Notes: generated from the sequence alone by a model not told the origin. Counted from the first letter of the stretch, positions 33,987 through 42,683 are shown. The stretch is 64,000 nucleotides of DNA from Sporomusa malonica (GCF_900176355.1 NZ_FWXI01000009.1:124001-188000), one strand, 5' to 3'. Made by a program: numbers and translations.

Positions 33987-35570
33987 TTAAGCTGCGTCTT
34001 TCTGCTGCTCTCTTGATAGCTGATCCCAACGGTCATCTCCCGTAAAATCAATGACCTTCTGATTCCGAATGGCGTCAGCTACTATATCTCTTACAGGTAT
34101 ACAGGTATCGTGGAGGTTTTGGCCATTCTGGAACATGGTAAACCCATCACCACCTGCCGCCATAAAGTCGTTAGTAACTACTTTATACGTCTTTTCTAGG
34201 TCAAGCTGAGTGCCGTCAGCTAGAGTCACAGCAATAACCCGTCCCTTGGCAGCATCATATGATACTTTTATTCCTGAATACTGTATCATACCAACTTTAT
34301 CGTTCATTAGCCCATATTCCAAGACTTTCAGAATTTCCTTACCAGTCATAGCTACCGTGCACAGCGTATTGTCAAATGGTAGTACTTCATAAAGATTTCC
34401 CATAGTAACAGTTCCGGCAGAAATACCAGTGCGAAGTCCACCTGTATTTTGAAAAGCTATGTCAGCCTCTGTTGCTTGCCGCATATTATCTGTAATGAAT
34501 TGCCCTAGCAGCGTTTCGGAAAGTTCGTATCTATCATGGCTAAGTGCATGCGCAGCATGACCAACAATAACATTTTTAACCGTCTCTAGCTCTCGCTGGG
34601 ATTCTTCAAGCATCACTTGAGTATCCCGATCTGCCAGCAGACCGGAAACTGGCAGCTTATCCACGCTAACGTTAGTACTCTCAACTTTGTGACTCACTTT
34701 ATTATAAAAGAGCTCAATCTTGCCTACAGCCCTCCCGTTATAGCCTGCCTGAACAACCGGTACACTCCCCACTTTGCCACTAACCAGTTGATGAGAGTGT
34801 CCAGAAACTATAGCATCAACACCTACAGCTTGTATTGCAAGAGTAGCAGCTTCGCCACTTATATTCCCGCGCTCATCCATAAAGCTAGCAAGATGAGTTA
34901 ATACCACAATGACATCTGCCCCTTGCTGCTTGAGTTTAGGTACAAGGGAGTTAACTGTTTTAGCCGGATCTGCAAAAGTATAGTTAGCTATTATTTTCGG
35001 ATTGGTCTTAAAGGCTGTTTCAGGAGTAGCAATCCCAATCACCCCGATATTTACGCCGTTGCGCTTTAGAATAGTATAAGGCTTTACATACTCAATGGGC
35101 TTACCCGAACTCTTGTCCAGTATATTCGCGCAAACATAAGGAAACTTCGACTGGGCGATACGCTGCTTCAGAATGTCGATACCCCAGTCAAACTCATGAT
35201 TACCAAGGGTCATGGCATCAAAACCAGCATAGTTCATAACATCAACCACACTTTTACCGCGTAGAAGGTTAGAATCCAGACTTCCTTGAAACATGTCGCC
35301 AGCGCTAAACAGTAACGTCCCATCCGGGTTTTGGGCTTTAGCCTCTTTTAGAAACTGCGCCAATTTAGCGGCACCCAGGTTTTTACCACTCTCAACCAGC
35401 GCACCATGAAAATCATTAACGCTCAGTATTTGTAAATGTATAATGTCATTGCTGCCAGCGCTTTCAGCAGCAACATGTTCAACCATTAACGTCATGCTTA
35501 GCATAAAAGAGATGAGCAATAGGCAGTGTTTAAATTTAGATACTACTATTTTCCTATGTACCTTCCCCAT
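33987..35570 (-). CDS. Exported 5'-nucleotidase / UDP-sugar hydrolase family protein
   Basis: 527 residues. An N-terminal signal peptide (hydrophobic 15-33, cleaved near EHVAAE) sends it across the membrane. The metallophosphatase domain has NDFHG (52-56), GDMFQG (91-96), GNHEFDWG (123-130) and GHSHQ (257-261), all metal ligands present. The C-terminal substrate domain (about 345-500) has NTGGLRTGI and AAGGDGFTMF. It probably releases phosphate and nucleoside from external nucleotides. There is no surface anchor motif. GGGGGG lies before the ATG. Confidence 0.93.
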   Translation of the reverse strand: MGKVHRKIVVSKFKHCLLLISFMLSMTLMVEHVAAESAGSNDIIHLQILSVNDFHGALVESGKNLGAAKLAQFLKEAKAQNPDGTLLFSAGDMFQGSLDSNLLRGKSVVDVMNYAGFDAMTLGNHEFDWGIDILKQRIAQSKFPYVCANILDKSSGKPIEYVKPYTILKRNGVNIGVIGIATPETAFKTNPKIIANYTFADPAKTVNSLVPKLKQQGADVIVVLTHLASFMDERGNISGEAATLAIQAVGVDAIVSGHSHQLVSGKVGSVPVVQAGYNGRAVGKIELFYNKVSHKVESTNVSVDKLPVSGLLADRDTQVMLEESQRELETVKNVIVGHAAHALSHDRYELSETLLGQFITDNMRQATEADIAFQNTGGLRTGISAGTVTMGNLYEVLPFDNTLCTVAMTGKEILKVLEYGLMNDKVGMIQYSGIKVSYDAAKGRVIAVTLADGTQLDLEKTYKVVTNDFMAAGGDGFTMFQNGQNLHDTCIPVRDIVADAIRNQKVIDFTGDDRWDQLSREQQKDAA

Positions 35571-35620
35571 AAGCTTCCCCCCTAGTTTGTTTCGTCTTTA
35601 TTTTTCTATTATATCCGAAA

Positions 35621-38398
35621 CTAGTTTAGTTCCGACGCTACCATCTCAATAAACTCCTCAACCAGTTCCGGGTCGAATTGAGACCCGGCGCATCTTCTGA
35701 TTTCTTCGATCGCCTCTTTGTAGCTCATGGCTTTTCGGTAAGGCCGGTCGCTGGTCATGGCATCATAGGCGTCGACGATCGCCATGATCCTGCATTCGAC
35801 TGGAATATCTTTGCCAGCAAGCCCCAAGGGGTAGCCATTGCCGTTCCAGTGTTCCTGGTGCTTCAAAATCCAATCGGCGATAGGCTCCAGATCGGGGGAG
35901 GATCGGGCGATGCGGTGACCGATCTCGCAGTGGCGGCGCATAATGACCATCTCCTCTTCAGTCAACTTGCCAGGCTTGTTTAAAATGCCATCGGGAATTC
36001 CAACCTTGCCGATATCGTGGAACTTGGCGAAAAGGCGAAGGTCGGCGACAGCGCCTTGGGGAAACTGCAGCCGCTGCCCCATTCTTTCTATTAGTTCTCC
36101 AAGCCGGTCGGCATGGCCTTCGGTGATATGGTCACGGGCTTCGAGCGCCTTCATCATGGTTTGGACGAGAGCGCTGCGAGAGCTCTGCTGCTGGTGCATC
36201 TTCTGGCGGTACATGTTGTTGTCTGCCTCTTTGAAGACCATGTCAATATGGGCGCCTTCCAAGTCGGTCGCCCAGCCGAGCGACAGGCTCAACGGCAGGT
36301 TGGGGTTTTCTTTGTTGTAGTCAGCCACAGCCTTTTTATACTGCTTTTCGAGTGCTTCCATCAGATGCTTTGTAGTATCGAACAGTACGACTGCGAACTC
36401 GTCACCGCCGATCCGGGCGGTGAAGCCGGGTTGCGTTATGTTCGCATCCAAGATGGCTGCCACTTTTTTTAACAATTCGTCGCCATAGCGATGGCCTAGT
36501 GTATCATTAATAAGCTTGAGACCATCGACATCGCAGACGAATATGCCAATGCTTTTGTGTCCTTCGGTTTGCAAGCGCAGCGCCTCTTCCTCAAAGTGGG
36601 CTCTGTTATAAACGCCAGTGAGGGCATCGCGCAGGCTAAGAAATCTCAGGCGTTCTTCCATCTGCTTGCGTTGAGTGATTTCCCTCATGATGGCCAGGCA
36701 TCTGGTCTCACCATGGATGACGGCCCGGGAAGCGTGGATTTCCAGGACGAGGCGGCGACCGGCCCGATCCGCCGTTTCCCGTTCGTAAAGCAGCGAACCC
36801 TCCTCGATCGACTTACGTATTCGGCCCAGCTCCTCCTCCACATTGGCAGGAGAGACGATCGCCACTAGTCCGAGTTGCCTGAATTCCTGTTCGGAATAGC
36901 CGAACAGTTCAGTAGCCTGGCGATTGACTGCCAGAATATCGCCATTTTCAGGGTCCTTAACGATAATCACATCACTTGCGGCATTAAAGATTTCTTCTAT
37001 CGTCTGGTAACTCTCTTCGAGCTTCGTATTTGCTGCGATGACTGCTGTATACAAACGGCGTAGTTCATCTTCGTTCGCCGTTAATTCTTCATAAGAGGCG
37101 GTCAGTTCTTCATGAGTGGCGGTCAATTCTTCATAAGTGGTAGTCAGTTCTTGGTGGCTCCTCTGGAGGCGCTCCTCGCTTTTTTCAAGTGCCGCCTGTG
37201 CCCTTTTTCGGATAACGCGGTTGATCAAGAGTACGGCAATAAGAACCCCCTGTAAGACTAACAGGCAAATCCCGCCAATGATCTGCCACTTATACAATTC
37301 CCAAATGCTTGTTTCCTTAAATTCAATTTTGCTGTCAAACGGCAGCTTATTCTCATCTGTCCCCCAGCGTTTCAGCTGCCGCCAATCAAACCGATAAGCT
37401 CCTATCGGTTCATTAGTCACCGGAATCTCGGCCGCGTCCCCCCCCAATAATATGGCTGTACCAATTTCCGCCGCCCTTCGGCCCAATGCCTCATGATTAA
37501 TGAGAAAACCTCCCGTAATCCCGCTGCCCATGTAAGTATCCAGCATGCCGTATACCGGCACATGTGCGATGCGTGCGATTTCTTTTACAGCTTCGGCAGG
37601 CACTAGAACCTTGCCATTCACATCGATCTGCATGGAAAGATACATGATAGCAGCGTCATCCCCGGTTGTATTTAGCTTTTCCAGCATCATTTCAAAGGGC
37701 AACTCGTTCAGAGGAATGAATTTAATCCTTTCTTTATACAATTCCCCCTGTTGCAGTGTGCTGGCTACCATATCACGCTCTGACGAACTCACACCAGCCA
37801 CAATATATATCTTTCGGGTGGCAGGATGATTCTGGAGAATCAAATCAATGTTCCTTTTTGCATTAAACGATGCTGTTACTCCTGTAAAGTTGGCAGGCAA
37901 ATTTATTGTGCTATAATTTTCGATCTCCAACCCTGCAAAGACGACCGGCACGTCGCCGAATATCTGTTTTCCATACTGATTCATAAACTGTAATGCCTGT
38001 TTATATTGCACAATAATTAAGTCAGGCTTCTCTTTCGAATATTTGATTTTTAAGGATTCAGCCATTGTTTTGAAGTAATTTTCATTTGATGGACGTGCCG
38101 CCAACTGCAAGTTTTCATGATAATAGATAATATTAAGCGGAGAATGCTCTTTAAATTCCGCAAATACGCCTTGCAGGAACCACTGGCTTCCAAGGTAATT
38201 AATGTTGTATGAAGGCAGAACCAATACCCTCCTGGTTTGGGTCTGAACCGGCTCGGCCGCCAAGCAGAAAGAGCCAGAGATACCAAAGAGCAACGCAATG
38301 AAACAGGCGATTGTAACTGTCCTAATGTTTCTTGGGCGCACCAAATATACAATCTTGCAGATAATCCTTAAACGCGCTTCCCAAGTACGCTCAACCAT
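35621..38398 (-). CDS. Sensor protein with binding domain, PAS, GGDEF and HD-GYP
   Basis: 925 residues from the ATG at 38398 (GGGGGG upstream; the frame is open 68 codons further up but without ribosome site). Signal/membrane segment 25-48; an external ABC-type substrate-binding domain (PF04392-like, about 55-320); membrane segment 371-393; coiled coil 397-462 with EELTA repeats; PAS 465-580; GGDEF domain 587-732 with intact GGDEF at 664-668 but no RxxD inhibition site; HD-GYP domain with HDIGKVGIP near 794 and NGYP near 856. It could both make and break cyclic-di-GMP in response to an external ligand. Confidence 0.93.
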   Translation of the reverse strand: MVERTWEARLRIICKIVYLVRPRNIRTVTIACFIALLFGISGSFCLAAEPVQTQTRRVLVLPSYNINYLGSQWFLQGVFAEFKEHSPLNIIYYHENLQLAARPSNENYFKTMAESLKIKYSKEKPDLIIVQYKQALQFMNQYGKQIFGDVPVVFAGLEIENYSTINLPANFTGVTASFNAKRNIDLILQNHPATRKIYIVAGVSSSERDMVASTLQQGELYKERIKFIPLNELPFEMMLEKLNTTGDDAAIMYLSMQIDVNGKVLVPAEAVKEIARIAHVPVYGMLDTYMGSGITGGFLINHEALGRRAAEIGTAILLGGDAAEIPVTNEPIGAYRFDWRQLKRWGTDENKLPFDSKIEFKETSIWELYKWQIIGGICLLVLQGVLIAVLLINRVIRKRAQAALEKSEERLQRSHQELTTTYEELTATHEELTASYEELTANEDELRRLYTAVIAANTKLEESYQTIEEIFNAASDVIIVKDPENGDILAVNRQATELFGYSEQEFRQLGLVAIVSPANVEEELGRIRKSIEEGSLLYERETADRAGRRLVLEIHASRAVIHGETRCLAIMREITQRKQMEERLRFLSLRDALTGVYNRAHFEEEALRLQTEGHKSIGIFVCDVDGLKLINDTLGHRYGDELLKKVAAILDANITQPGFTARIGGDEFAVVLFDTTKHLMEALEKQYKKAVADYNKENPNLPLSLSLGWATDLEGAHIDMVFKEADNNMYRQKMHQQQSSRSALVQTMMKALEARDHITEGHADRLGELIERMGQRLQFPQGAVADLRLFAKFHDIGKVGIPDGILNKPGKLTEEEMVIMRRHCEIGHRIARSSPDLEPIADWILKHQEHWNGNGYPLGLAGKDIPVECRIMAIVDAYDAMTSDRPYRKAMSYKEAIEEIRRCAGSQFDPELVEEFIEMVASELN

Positions 38399-38775
38399 TA
38401 GATCCCCCCCTTTAACAGATGGATTCATTGTTATCCAGTAATTTAGTGCACCACTGATTTCACAGATGTCAACATGAGAGGATATTTTATCCAGATAGAA
38501 GTATTGAAAATGTTCGCTGTATTTTTGTATAATCCTGTAAGAAAATATCAAAACCAATCGATTATTACAATTTTTCAAATTATTTACCAATATTTTTTTC
38601 AATCACATTATACTTTTCTTCCAAACCCGTTCTTCATATAACATAAAGAAACACGGCTTGCGCCGATCCTCTGGCGAAAGCGGAAGTCGACGTTGCCCTT
38701 ATCCAGACGGAAAATTCTACTTTCTAACAGGATAAAAAAAGCCGCCCACCCAAAGGTAGACGACTAAACTATTGA
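38399..38775. other. Intergenic region upstream of the GGDEF/HD-GYP gene
   Basis: It holds the leader of the gene at 35621-38398 (open in its frame to 38602, probably untranslated) and repeat copy 3 at 38643-38765. No other gene seen. Confidence 0.6.
38643..38765 (-). repeat. Repeated 3' element, copy 3
   Basis: About 85 % identical by eye to copy 1 over the H2-linker-H3 part; H1 is absent. Read on the minus strand it starts 11 bp after the stop of the Cys-rich gene at 38776. H2 (38741-38750 with 38755-38762) is followed by TTTTTTT. So all three copies follow small genes on the same strand. Confidence 0.75.
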
Positions 38776-38910
38776 TCATTGGTGTAGCATCTTTGTAGTA
38801 AACCATTTATAAAATACTTCTCCACACCTGCTACAAATACACTTGTTCCATCCGGCCACAACAACACCGCAGGAATGAGCGTTGCCACCGCACTCATGTT
38901 TAAACATCAT
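38776..38910 (-). CDS. Small zinc-ribbon-like protein (44 aa)
   Basis: ATG at 38910 with CGGAGG upstream. MMFKHECGGNAHSC, then CICSRCGEVFYKWF. Two Cys pairs with His suit a small zinc ribbon. No membrane segment. I do not recognise the family. It is followed by the repeated element copy 3, as the yjcZ-like genes are followed by copies 1 and 2. Confidence 0.65.
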   Translation of the reverse strand: MMFKHECGGNAHSCGVVVAGWNKCICSRCGEVFYKWFTTKMLHQ

Positions 38911-38987
38911 AATAAACCTCCGTACTACTGCTACCCTAATATATTCAACGTCCAATCAAACCTATCCTCTATTTTATGTAAATAAAT

Positions 38988-39020
38988 AGCGCCGCCCATC
39001 TCCGAAGACCAGGCGGCGCT
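38988..39020 (-). terminator. Terminator after the 39029 gene
   Basis: Perfect 9-bp GC-rich stem (38988-38996 with 39012-39020) followed by TATTTATTT on the minus strand. Its GCCGCCCAT start is similar to hairpin H2 of the repeated element. Confidence 0.8.
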
Positions 39021-39028
39021 ACATCAGT

Positions 39029-39163
39029 CTAAATTGTCGAATTACAACTATCCTCAAAACAACGAAATAACAAAACAACGACAATGACAACCACGATCCA
39101 CCAACGATTAGCGCGGTGGAAATCGCATCCAAAATTGGATTTACAACCGTCGAAGAAATCCAT
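39029..39163 (-). CDS. YjcZ-like small membrane protein (44 aa)
   Basis: ATG at 39163 with AAGGGGGG upstream. A polar Cys-containing head (MDFFDGCKSNFGCDF), a hydrophobic segment (WWIVVVIVVVLLF) and a tail RCFEDSCNSTI, comparable to the tails of the two YjcZ-like proteins. The promoter box CATACTATA lies about 35 bp upstream with CAAAA 13 bp further. I take it as a diverged member of the same group. Confidence 0.75.
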   Translation of the reverse strand: MDFFDGCKSNFGCDFHRANRWWIVVVIVVVLLFRCFEDSCNSTI

Positions 39164-39189
39164 ATATATCCCCCCTTGCTATTAATGGG

Positions 39190-39226
39190 GTCCATATATA
39201 GTATGAGTTAAAACCAACTTTTGACT
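39190..39226 (-). promoter_or_regulatory. Sporulation-type promoter of the 39029 gene
   Basis: CAAAA, 13 bp, CATACTATA on the minus strand; same pattern as before both yjcZ-like genes. Confidence 0.55.
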
Positions 39227-39278
39227 CTAATCCGCATTATCTCGTGCAAATCTCCCTGGCTTTCCGAGGGCTAAAAAA

Positions 39279-39434
39279 TCATTCTGTGTTCTGCTTTCTC
39301 TCCAAGGCAATTGCAATTCGTTGCAACGCTTTATTTATGCCGGTTAACTGCATCAGAGCATAGATAACTACAGCACCATATAAAATCATGAATATCATCC
39401 CGAATGGAAAAAAACCGCCACCACCATACCCCAT
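39279..39434 (-). CDS. Small membrane protein with Gly-rich head (51 aa)
   Basis: ATG at 39434; GGAGTGATGAG is about 9 bases upstream. MGYGGGGFFPFG is followed by a hydrophobic segment (MIFMILYGAVVIYALM) and an amphipathic helix rich in Lys and Arg (INKALQRIAIALERKQ). The Gly-rich head recalls the YjcZ-like neighbours; the coiled tail does not. Unknown family. Confidence 0.6.
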   Translation of the reverse strand: MGYGGGGFFPFGMIFMILYGAVVIYALMQLTGINKALQRIAIALERKQNTE

Positions 39435-39527
39435 CAATACTCATCACTCCGCTTCGCTTACTATTACTGAAGGTTTTGTTGATCCAATTGGAGTATACCC
39501 TCATTTGCAAAAGAATACACTACCGTG

Positions 39528-39758
39528 TTATTTCTCAATAAACCATCTACCTTCATCACAAAAAAGATATACTTGCTTACCGGCAATATGACAGGTGTAT
39601 CGCATTCCCTGTCCGCCAGATTTCAATGATGCCGCCTGGCGCACATCAAGAATTTTATCGACAGTAAACACTCTGCCATTTTCCCAATTTAGTAATATAG
39701 GTTTAATTACCCCATTAACGTCGTGTTCCGCTGTTATGTTAACGAACAATTTGCCCAT
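39528..39758 (-). CDS. Small protein of unknown function (76 aa)
   Basis: ATG at 39758 with AGGTGA upstream. Beta-rich sequence: MGKLFVNITAEHDVNG, PILLNWENGRVFTVDKILDVRQAA, then a Cys-containing end (YTCHIAGKQVYLFCDEGRWFIE). It starts 11 bp after the dinB stop on the same strand, so it is probably co-transcribed with dinB and under SOS control. The family is unknown to me. Confidence 0.75.
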   Translation of the reverse strand: MGKLFVNITAEHDVNGVIKPILLNWENGRVFTVDKILDVRQAASLKSGGQGMRYTCHIAGKQVYLFCDEGRWFIEK

Positions 39759-39769
39759 TTGTGTATCAC

Positions 39770-41008
39770 CTACCTAAAATACGAAGTTGGTTGAATAACA
39801 TGCTCATCCTTAGGGTTAAACCCTGTCAGTTGTCGGTCTAAAAGCATGGCACAACGCTGGACGCTATAGTGGCCAAAACGCTTACGCAGGCTGTCAATTG
39901 TTCGTTCAAGTTCTTCCCCCTCTGGCTTAATATCATGGAACAGGTCTAATTGAATGTTGCCGCCGGCAGTCACTAGGTCGGCCCCGCGGACACCAAGGCT
40001 GCGGATAGGCTTACTCCAGCAGTAATTCGCAGTAAAAAGCTCCATGGCCTTCTTGGCGATATCGGCGGACACGAACGAGGGAGAGGTAAGTTTCCCTTGG
40101 CGTTCGAACAAATATAACTCCTTATCACGCACGCAAATGGATACTGTCTTGCATTTTAACCCATGGTTTCGCAGATGAGCAGCAACACTCTCAGCTAGTA
40201 CATAGATAATTAGTTTTACATCCTGGTCATTCGCTAAATCCCGCACAGCGGTTGTACTATTGCCAACCGACTTTATTAAGCTTTCTTCTCCCGTTAACCG
40301 CACTGGTGCTGAATCAAAACCATTGGCAAAACTCCATAGTGTTTCACCCCACACTCCGAGTATCAAACGCAGCTTTTTTAGATCGGCTTTTGCCAAGTCT
40401 CCAATGGTTCGTACCATGCGGTTTTCAAGCTTTTGTCGCGTTGAACGGCCAACATAGAGTAGTTCACCTACTGGCAACGGCCAGATCTTATCCTGGTAAT
40501 TACCTTCCGTAATAACTGTTGTAGCATCTGGTTTTTTCATGTCACTTCCGAGCTTCGCAAATATTTTATTGTAAGATACGCCGATAGAACAGGTAAGCCC
40601 GAGTTCCTCTTTAAACCGTTGCCGGATAGTGTCTGCAATAATGGGGCCAGACCCGAAAAGCTTCAATGAACCAGTCATGTCCAGCCAGCACTCGTCTATG
40701 CCGAAGGACTCAATCTGATCGGTATAGTCTGCGTATATCGCCCGGGCCATCTGGGAGAACCTGAGATATTTGCGAAAATCTGCCGTCACAGTTATAAGGT
40801 TTGGACACTTTAGCTTAGCTTCCCATATTGCTTCACCTGTTTTAATTCCGAGCTGCTTGGCAGGCTGATTTTTGGCCAGCACGATTCCGTGCCTAGCTTC
40901 AGCATCTCCACAGACGGCTATTGGTTTATCTCTTAGCTCTGGCAGGTAAAGACACTCAACTGAAGCGTAAAAGTTATTTAAATCAACGTGTAGGATGGTG
41001 CGAGACAT
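39770..41008 (-). CDS. dinB: DNA polymerase IV (Y-family)
   Basis: 412 residues from the ATG at 41008 (GGGGGC upstream). Error-prone translesion polymerase. Catalytic residues are in HVDLNNFYASVE and SFGIDECWLDMTG. SIGVSYNKIFAKLGSDMKKPD and the HhH stretch (PVGELLYVGRSTRQKLE) are conserved; the little-finger domain follows. The C-terminus (YFR) lacks an obvious beta-clamp motif of the QLxLF type except QLDLF in the interior. Two LexA boxes lie 18-55 bp upstream, so it is SOS-regulated. Confidence 0.95.
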   Translation of the reverse strand: MSRTILHVDLNNFYASVECLYLPELRDKPIAVCGDAEARHGIVLAKNQPAKQLGIKTGEAIWEAKLKCPNLITVTADFRKYLRFSQMARAIYADYTDQIESFGIDECWLDMTGSLKLFGSGPIIADTIRQRFKEELGLTCSIGVSYNKIFAKLGSDMKKPDATTVITEGNYQDKIWPLPVGELLYVGRSTRQKLENRMVRTIGDLAKADLKKLRLILGVWGETLWSFANGFDSAPVRLTGEESLIKSVGNSTTAVRDLANDQDVKLIIYVLAESVAAHLRNHGLKCKTVSICVRDKELYLFERQGKLTSPSFVSADIAKKAMELFTANYCWSKPIRSLGVRGADLVTAGGNIQLDLFHDIKPEGEELERTIDSLRKRFGHYSVQRCAMLLDRQLTGFNPKDEHVIQPTSYFR

Positions 41009-41025
41009 TTTATTGCCCCCAATAC

Positions 41026-41063
41026 AGAACATTTGTTTGTATTTATTCTAGAACGAATGTTCG
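41026..41063. promoter_or_regulatory. Two LexA (SOS) boxes
   Basis: AGAACATTTGTTTG (41026-41039) and AGAACGAATGTTCG (41050-41063) both fit the Firmicute LexA pattern CGAAC-N4-GTTCG with one or two changes. Starts are 24 bp apart. They lie directly before dinB. Confidence 0.8.
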
Positions 41064-41124
41064 TATTTGTAAAGCGGGAATAACTGCCAAAAGGGTAAAT
41101 AATCCCTATAAACAGATATAAGAA

Positions 41125-41145
41125 AAAGCACCTCGGAGGTGCTTT
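41125..41145 (-). terminator. Terminator after the 41184 gene
   Basis: Perfect 9-bp stem (41125-41133 with 41137-41145) followed by TTTTCTTATA on the minus strand. Confidence 0.8.
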
Positions 41146-41183
41146 AATTAGAGTTTTTTTATTACAAAGGGAGCTTAGGATTA

Positions 41184-41522
41184 CTATTTTACAAGATACT
41201 GGGCGGCATCAGCAAATGCGATTGCCTCATCCAGTCTACCTGTGAATAGGCGCATGGTTCTTTCATGATCTCCGTCTTTAACAATAACAGAGAAGGTTTT
41301 TCCTCCCCGCAATAACTGTGAAACTTCCAAAACTACGTTGCCTTTCGCGGCCATGAGGTTTTGAGCGGCTTCATATTTTGCCGGATGCTCGTCACAAGTA
41401 ACCGTAAAGCCGGAGTTCTCAAGGACGCTTCGGTAGTCATTACATTCACTATTGATGGTTTCAAGGATGCTGGTAAGCTTTTTTTCATATAGGGAAGCCA
41501 GACTATTTTTTACGTTAGACAC
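41184..41522 (-). CDS. Protein of unknown function (112 aa)
   Basis: GTG start at 41522 with AGGAG nine bases upstream (an in-frame GTG at 41531 overlaps that site). Helical N-terminus (SLASLYEKKLTSILETINS) and a beta-rich C-terminus. One Cys pair (ECNDY, TCDEH). No membrane segment. It lies upstream of dinB on the same strand but a terminator separates them. Unknown family. Confidence 0.7.
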   Translation of the reverse strand: MSNVKNSLASLYEKKLTSILETINSECNDYRSVLENSGFTVTCDEHPAKYEAAQNLMAAKGNVVLEVSQLLRGGKTFSVIVKDGDHERTMRLFTGRLDEAIAFADAAQYLVK

Positions 41523-41724
41523 ACAAATCACTCCTATCTATTTAGCTGTCAGGTCATTCCTGGCAGACATTACTCTTTGGTTATAGTATAGGCTGATTTT
41601 TACTATTAGTAAAATAGATACTAGAGATGTTTACTATACATCAAACAGATAGTATAATGTATCTATTCAACTCTCGCTTCACTTCACCTTAGAAATAGTG
41701 GCGCGACAAAGGGAGGTTGCCCCT

Positions 41725-42660
41725 ATGGAAATGGTTCATCTTCAATATTTTATTGCCGTTGCCCGCCATAAGAGCTTTAGCAAGGCAGCCGAAGTATCCC
41801 ACGTTTCCCAGTCAGTCGTAAGTAAACTGGTCAAAGACTTAGAACAAGAAGTCGGCTTTGTTTTGTTTGATCGCAGTTCCAAAAAGGTAACCTTAACCGA
41901 TGCCGGTGCAATCTTTTTGACTGAGGCGGATAAAGTAGTCACTCTGTTCAATAACCTTACCGCCGACTTTGACAATAAGTGTAAACTACCCAGAGGAAAA
42001 GTCAGCATTGGTCTGCCGCTTATGGCGGATGCCGTTTCCTTTGCGCAGTTGCTCGGCCAATTCCGGAACCACTACCCGGAAATTGAAACAGAGCTATACG
42101 AATACGGGTCTAAGAAAATTGAGCTGGCTATCCAGGATGGAATGTTAGATGTCGGCATCATCTGTCGTCTGCCGGGAAATCCTGAGGTTTTTAATTCGTT
42201 TACATTTTCTCACGATCCACTGCAAGTGGTAGTTCACCCATTGCATCGCTTCGCCCAATTAAGCGAGGTTAATCTTTCCGATTTAACCCACGAACCCTTG
42301 ATTCTCTCCAGCAGCGACTTTAGTCTGCATGATGAAATTATTAAAAAATGCAGCCAAGCCGGCTTTCAGCCGAAGATCGCCCTGGAGACCTCACAGCGGG
42401 AACTTATGGTGCAGACGGTGGCAATCAATTTAGGCATCGCTATAATTCCGAAAAACGTCTGCGACAGTCTAAACCACAATCTTGTTCGCGCCGTACCCCT
42501 GGTCAATCCTGAAATTGTCCATAGTATGTCCGTAATTTGGAAAAAAGGCCGTCCCCTCTCCTATCCAGCCAAACTCTATTTAGATTTCGTTCAGGAATAC
42601 CTTTTTGATTGGCCCCAAAAACGAGGAAGAATCTCAAAAGCAACCAGGCTTGATCCTTAG
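41725..42660 (+). CDS. LysR-family transcriptional regulator
   Basis: 311 residues from the ATG at 41725 (AGGGAGG upstream). N-terminal helix-turn-helix (MVHLQYFIAVARHKSFSKAAEVSHVSQSVVSKLVKDLEQEVG) and an effector-binding domain (about 95-300). It is divergent from the 41184 gene; LysR proteins often control such a neighbour. Effector is unknown. Confidence 0.93.
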   Translation: MEMVHLQYFIAVARHKSFSKAAEVSHVSQSVVSKLVKDLEQEVGFVLFDRSSKKVTLTDAGAIFLTEADKVVTLFNNLTADFDNKCKLPRGKVSIGLPLMADAVSFAQLLGQFRNHYPEIETELYEYGSKKIELAIQDGMLDVGIICRLPGNPEVFNSFTFSHDPLQVVVHPLHRFAQLSEVNLSDLTHEPLILSSSDFSLHDEIIKKCSQAGFQPKIALETSQRELMVQTVAINLGIAIIPKNVCDSLNHNLVRAVPLVNPEIVHSMSVIWKKGRPLSYPAKLYLDFVQEYLFDWPQKRGRISKATRLDP

Positions 42661-42683
42661 TATATAAGGATTAAGCCTGGTTG
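42641..42683 (+). terminator. Terminator overlapping the LysR stop codon
   Basis: 19-bp stem with one wobble pair (42641-42659 with 42665-42683). Confidence 0.8.

Noticed and set aside
37081-37145. Short tandem DNA repeats suggesting a CRISPR or satellite
   Set aside because: The repeats are in frame and encode the EELTA-type coiled-coil linker of the GGDEF/HD-GYP protein; there are no spacers.
38399-38602. Longer N-terminus for the GGDEF/HD-GYP protein
   Set aside because: The frame is open but has no ribosome site, and a clear one precedes the ATG at 38398, directly before the signal segment.
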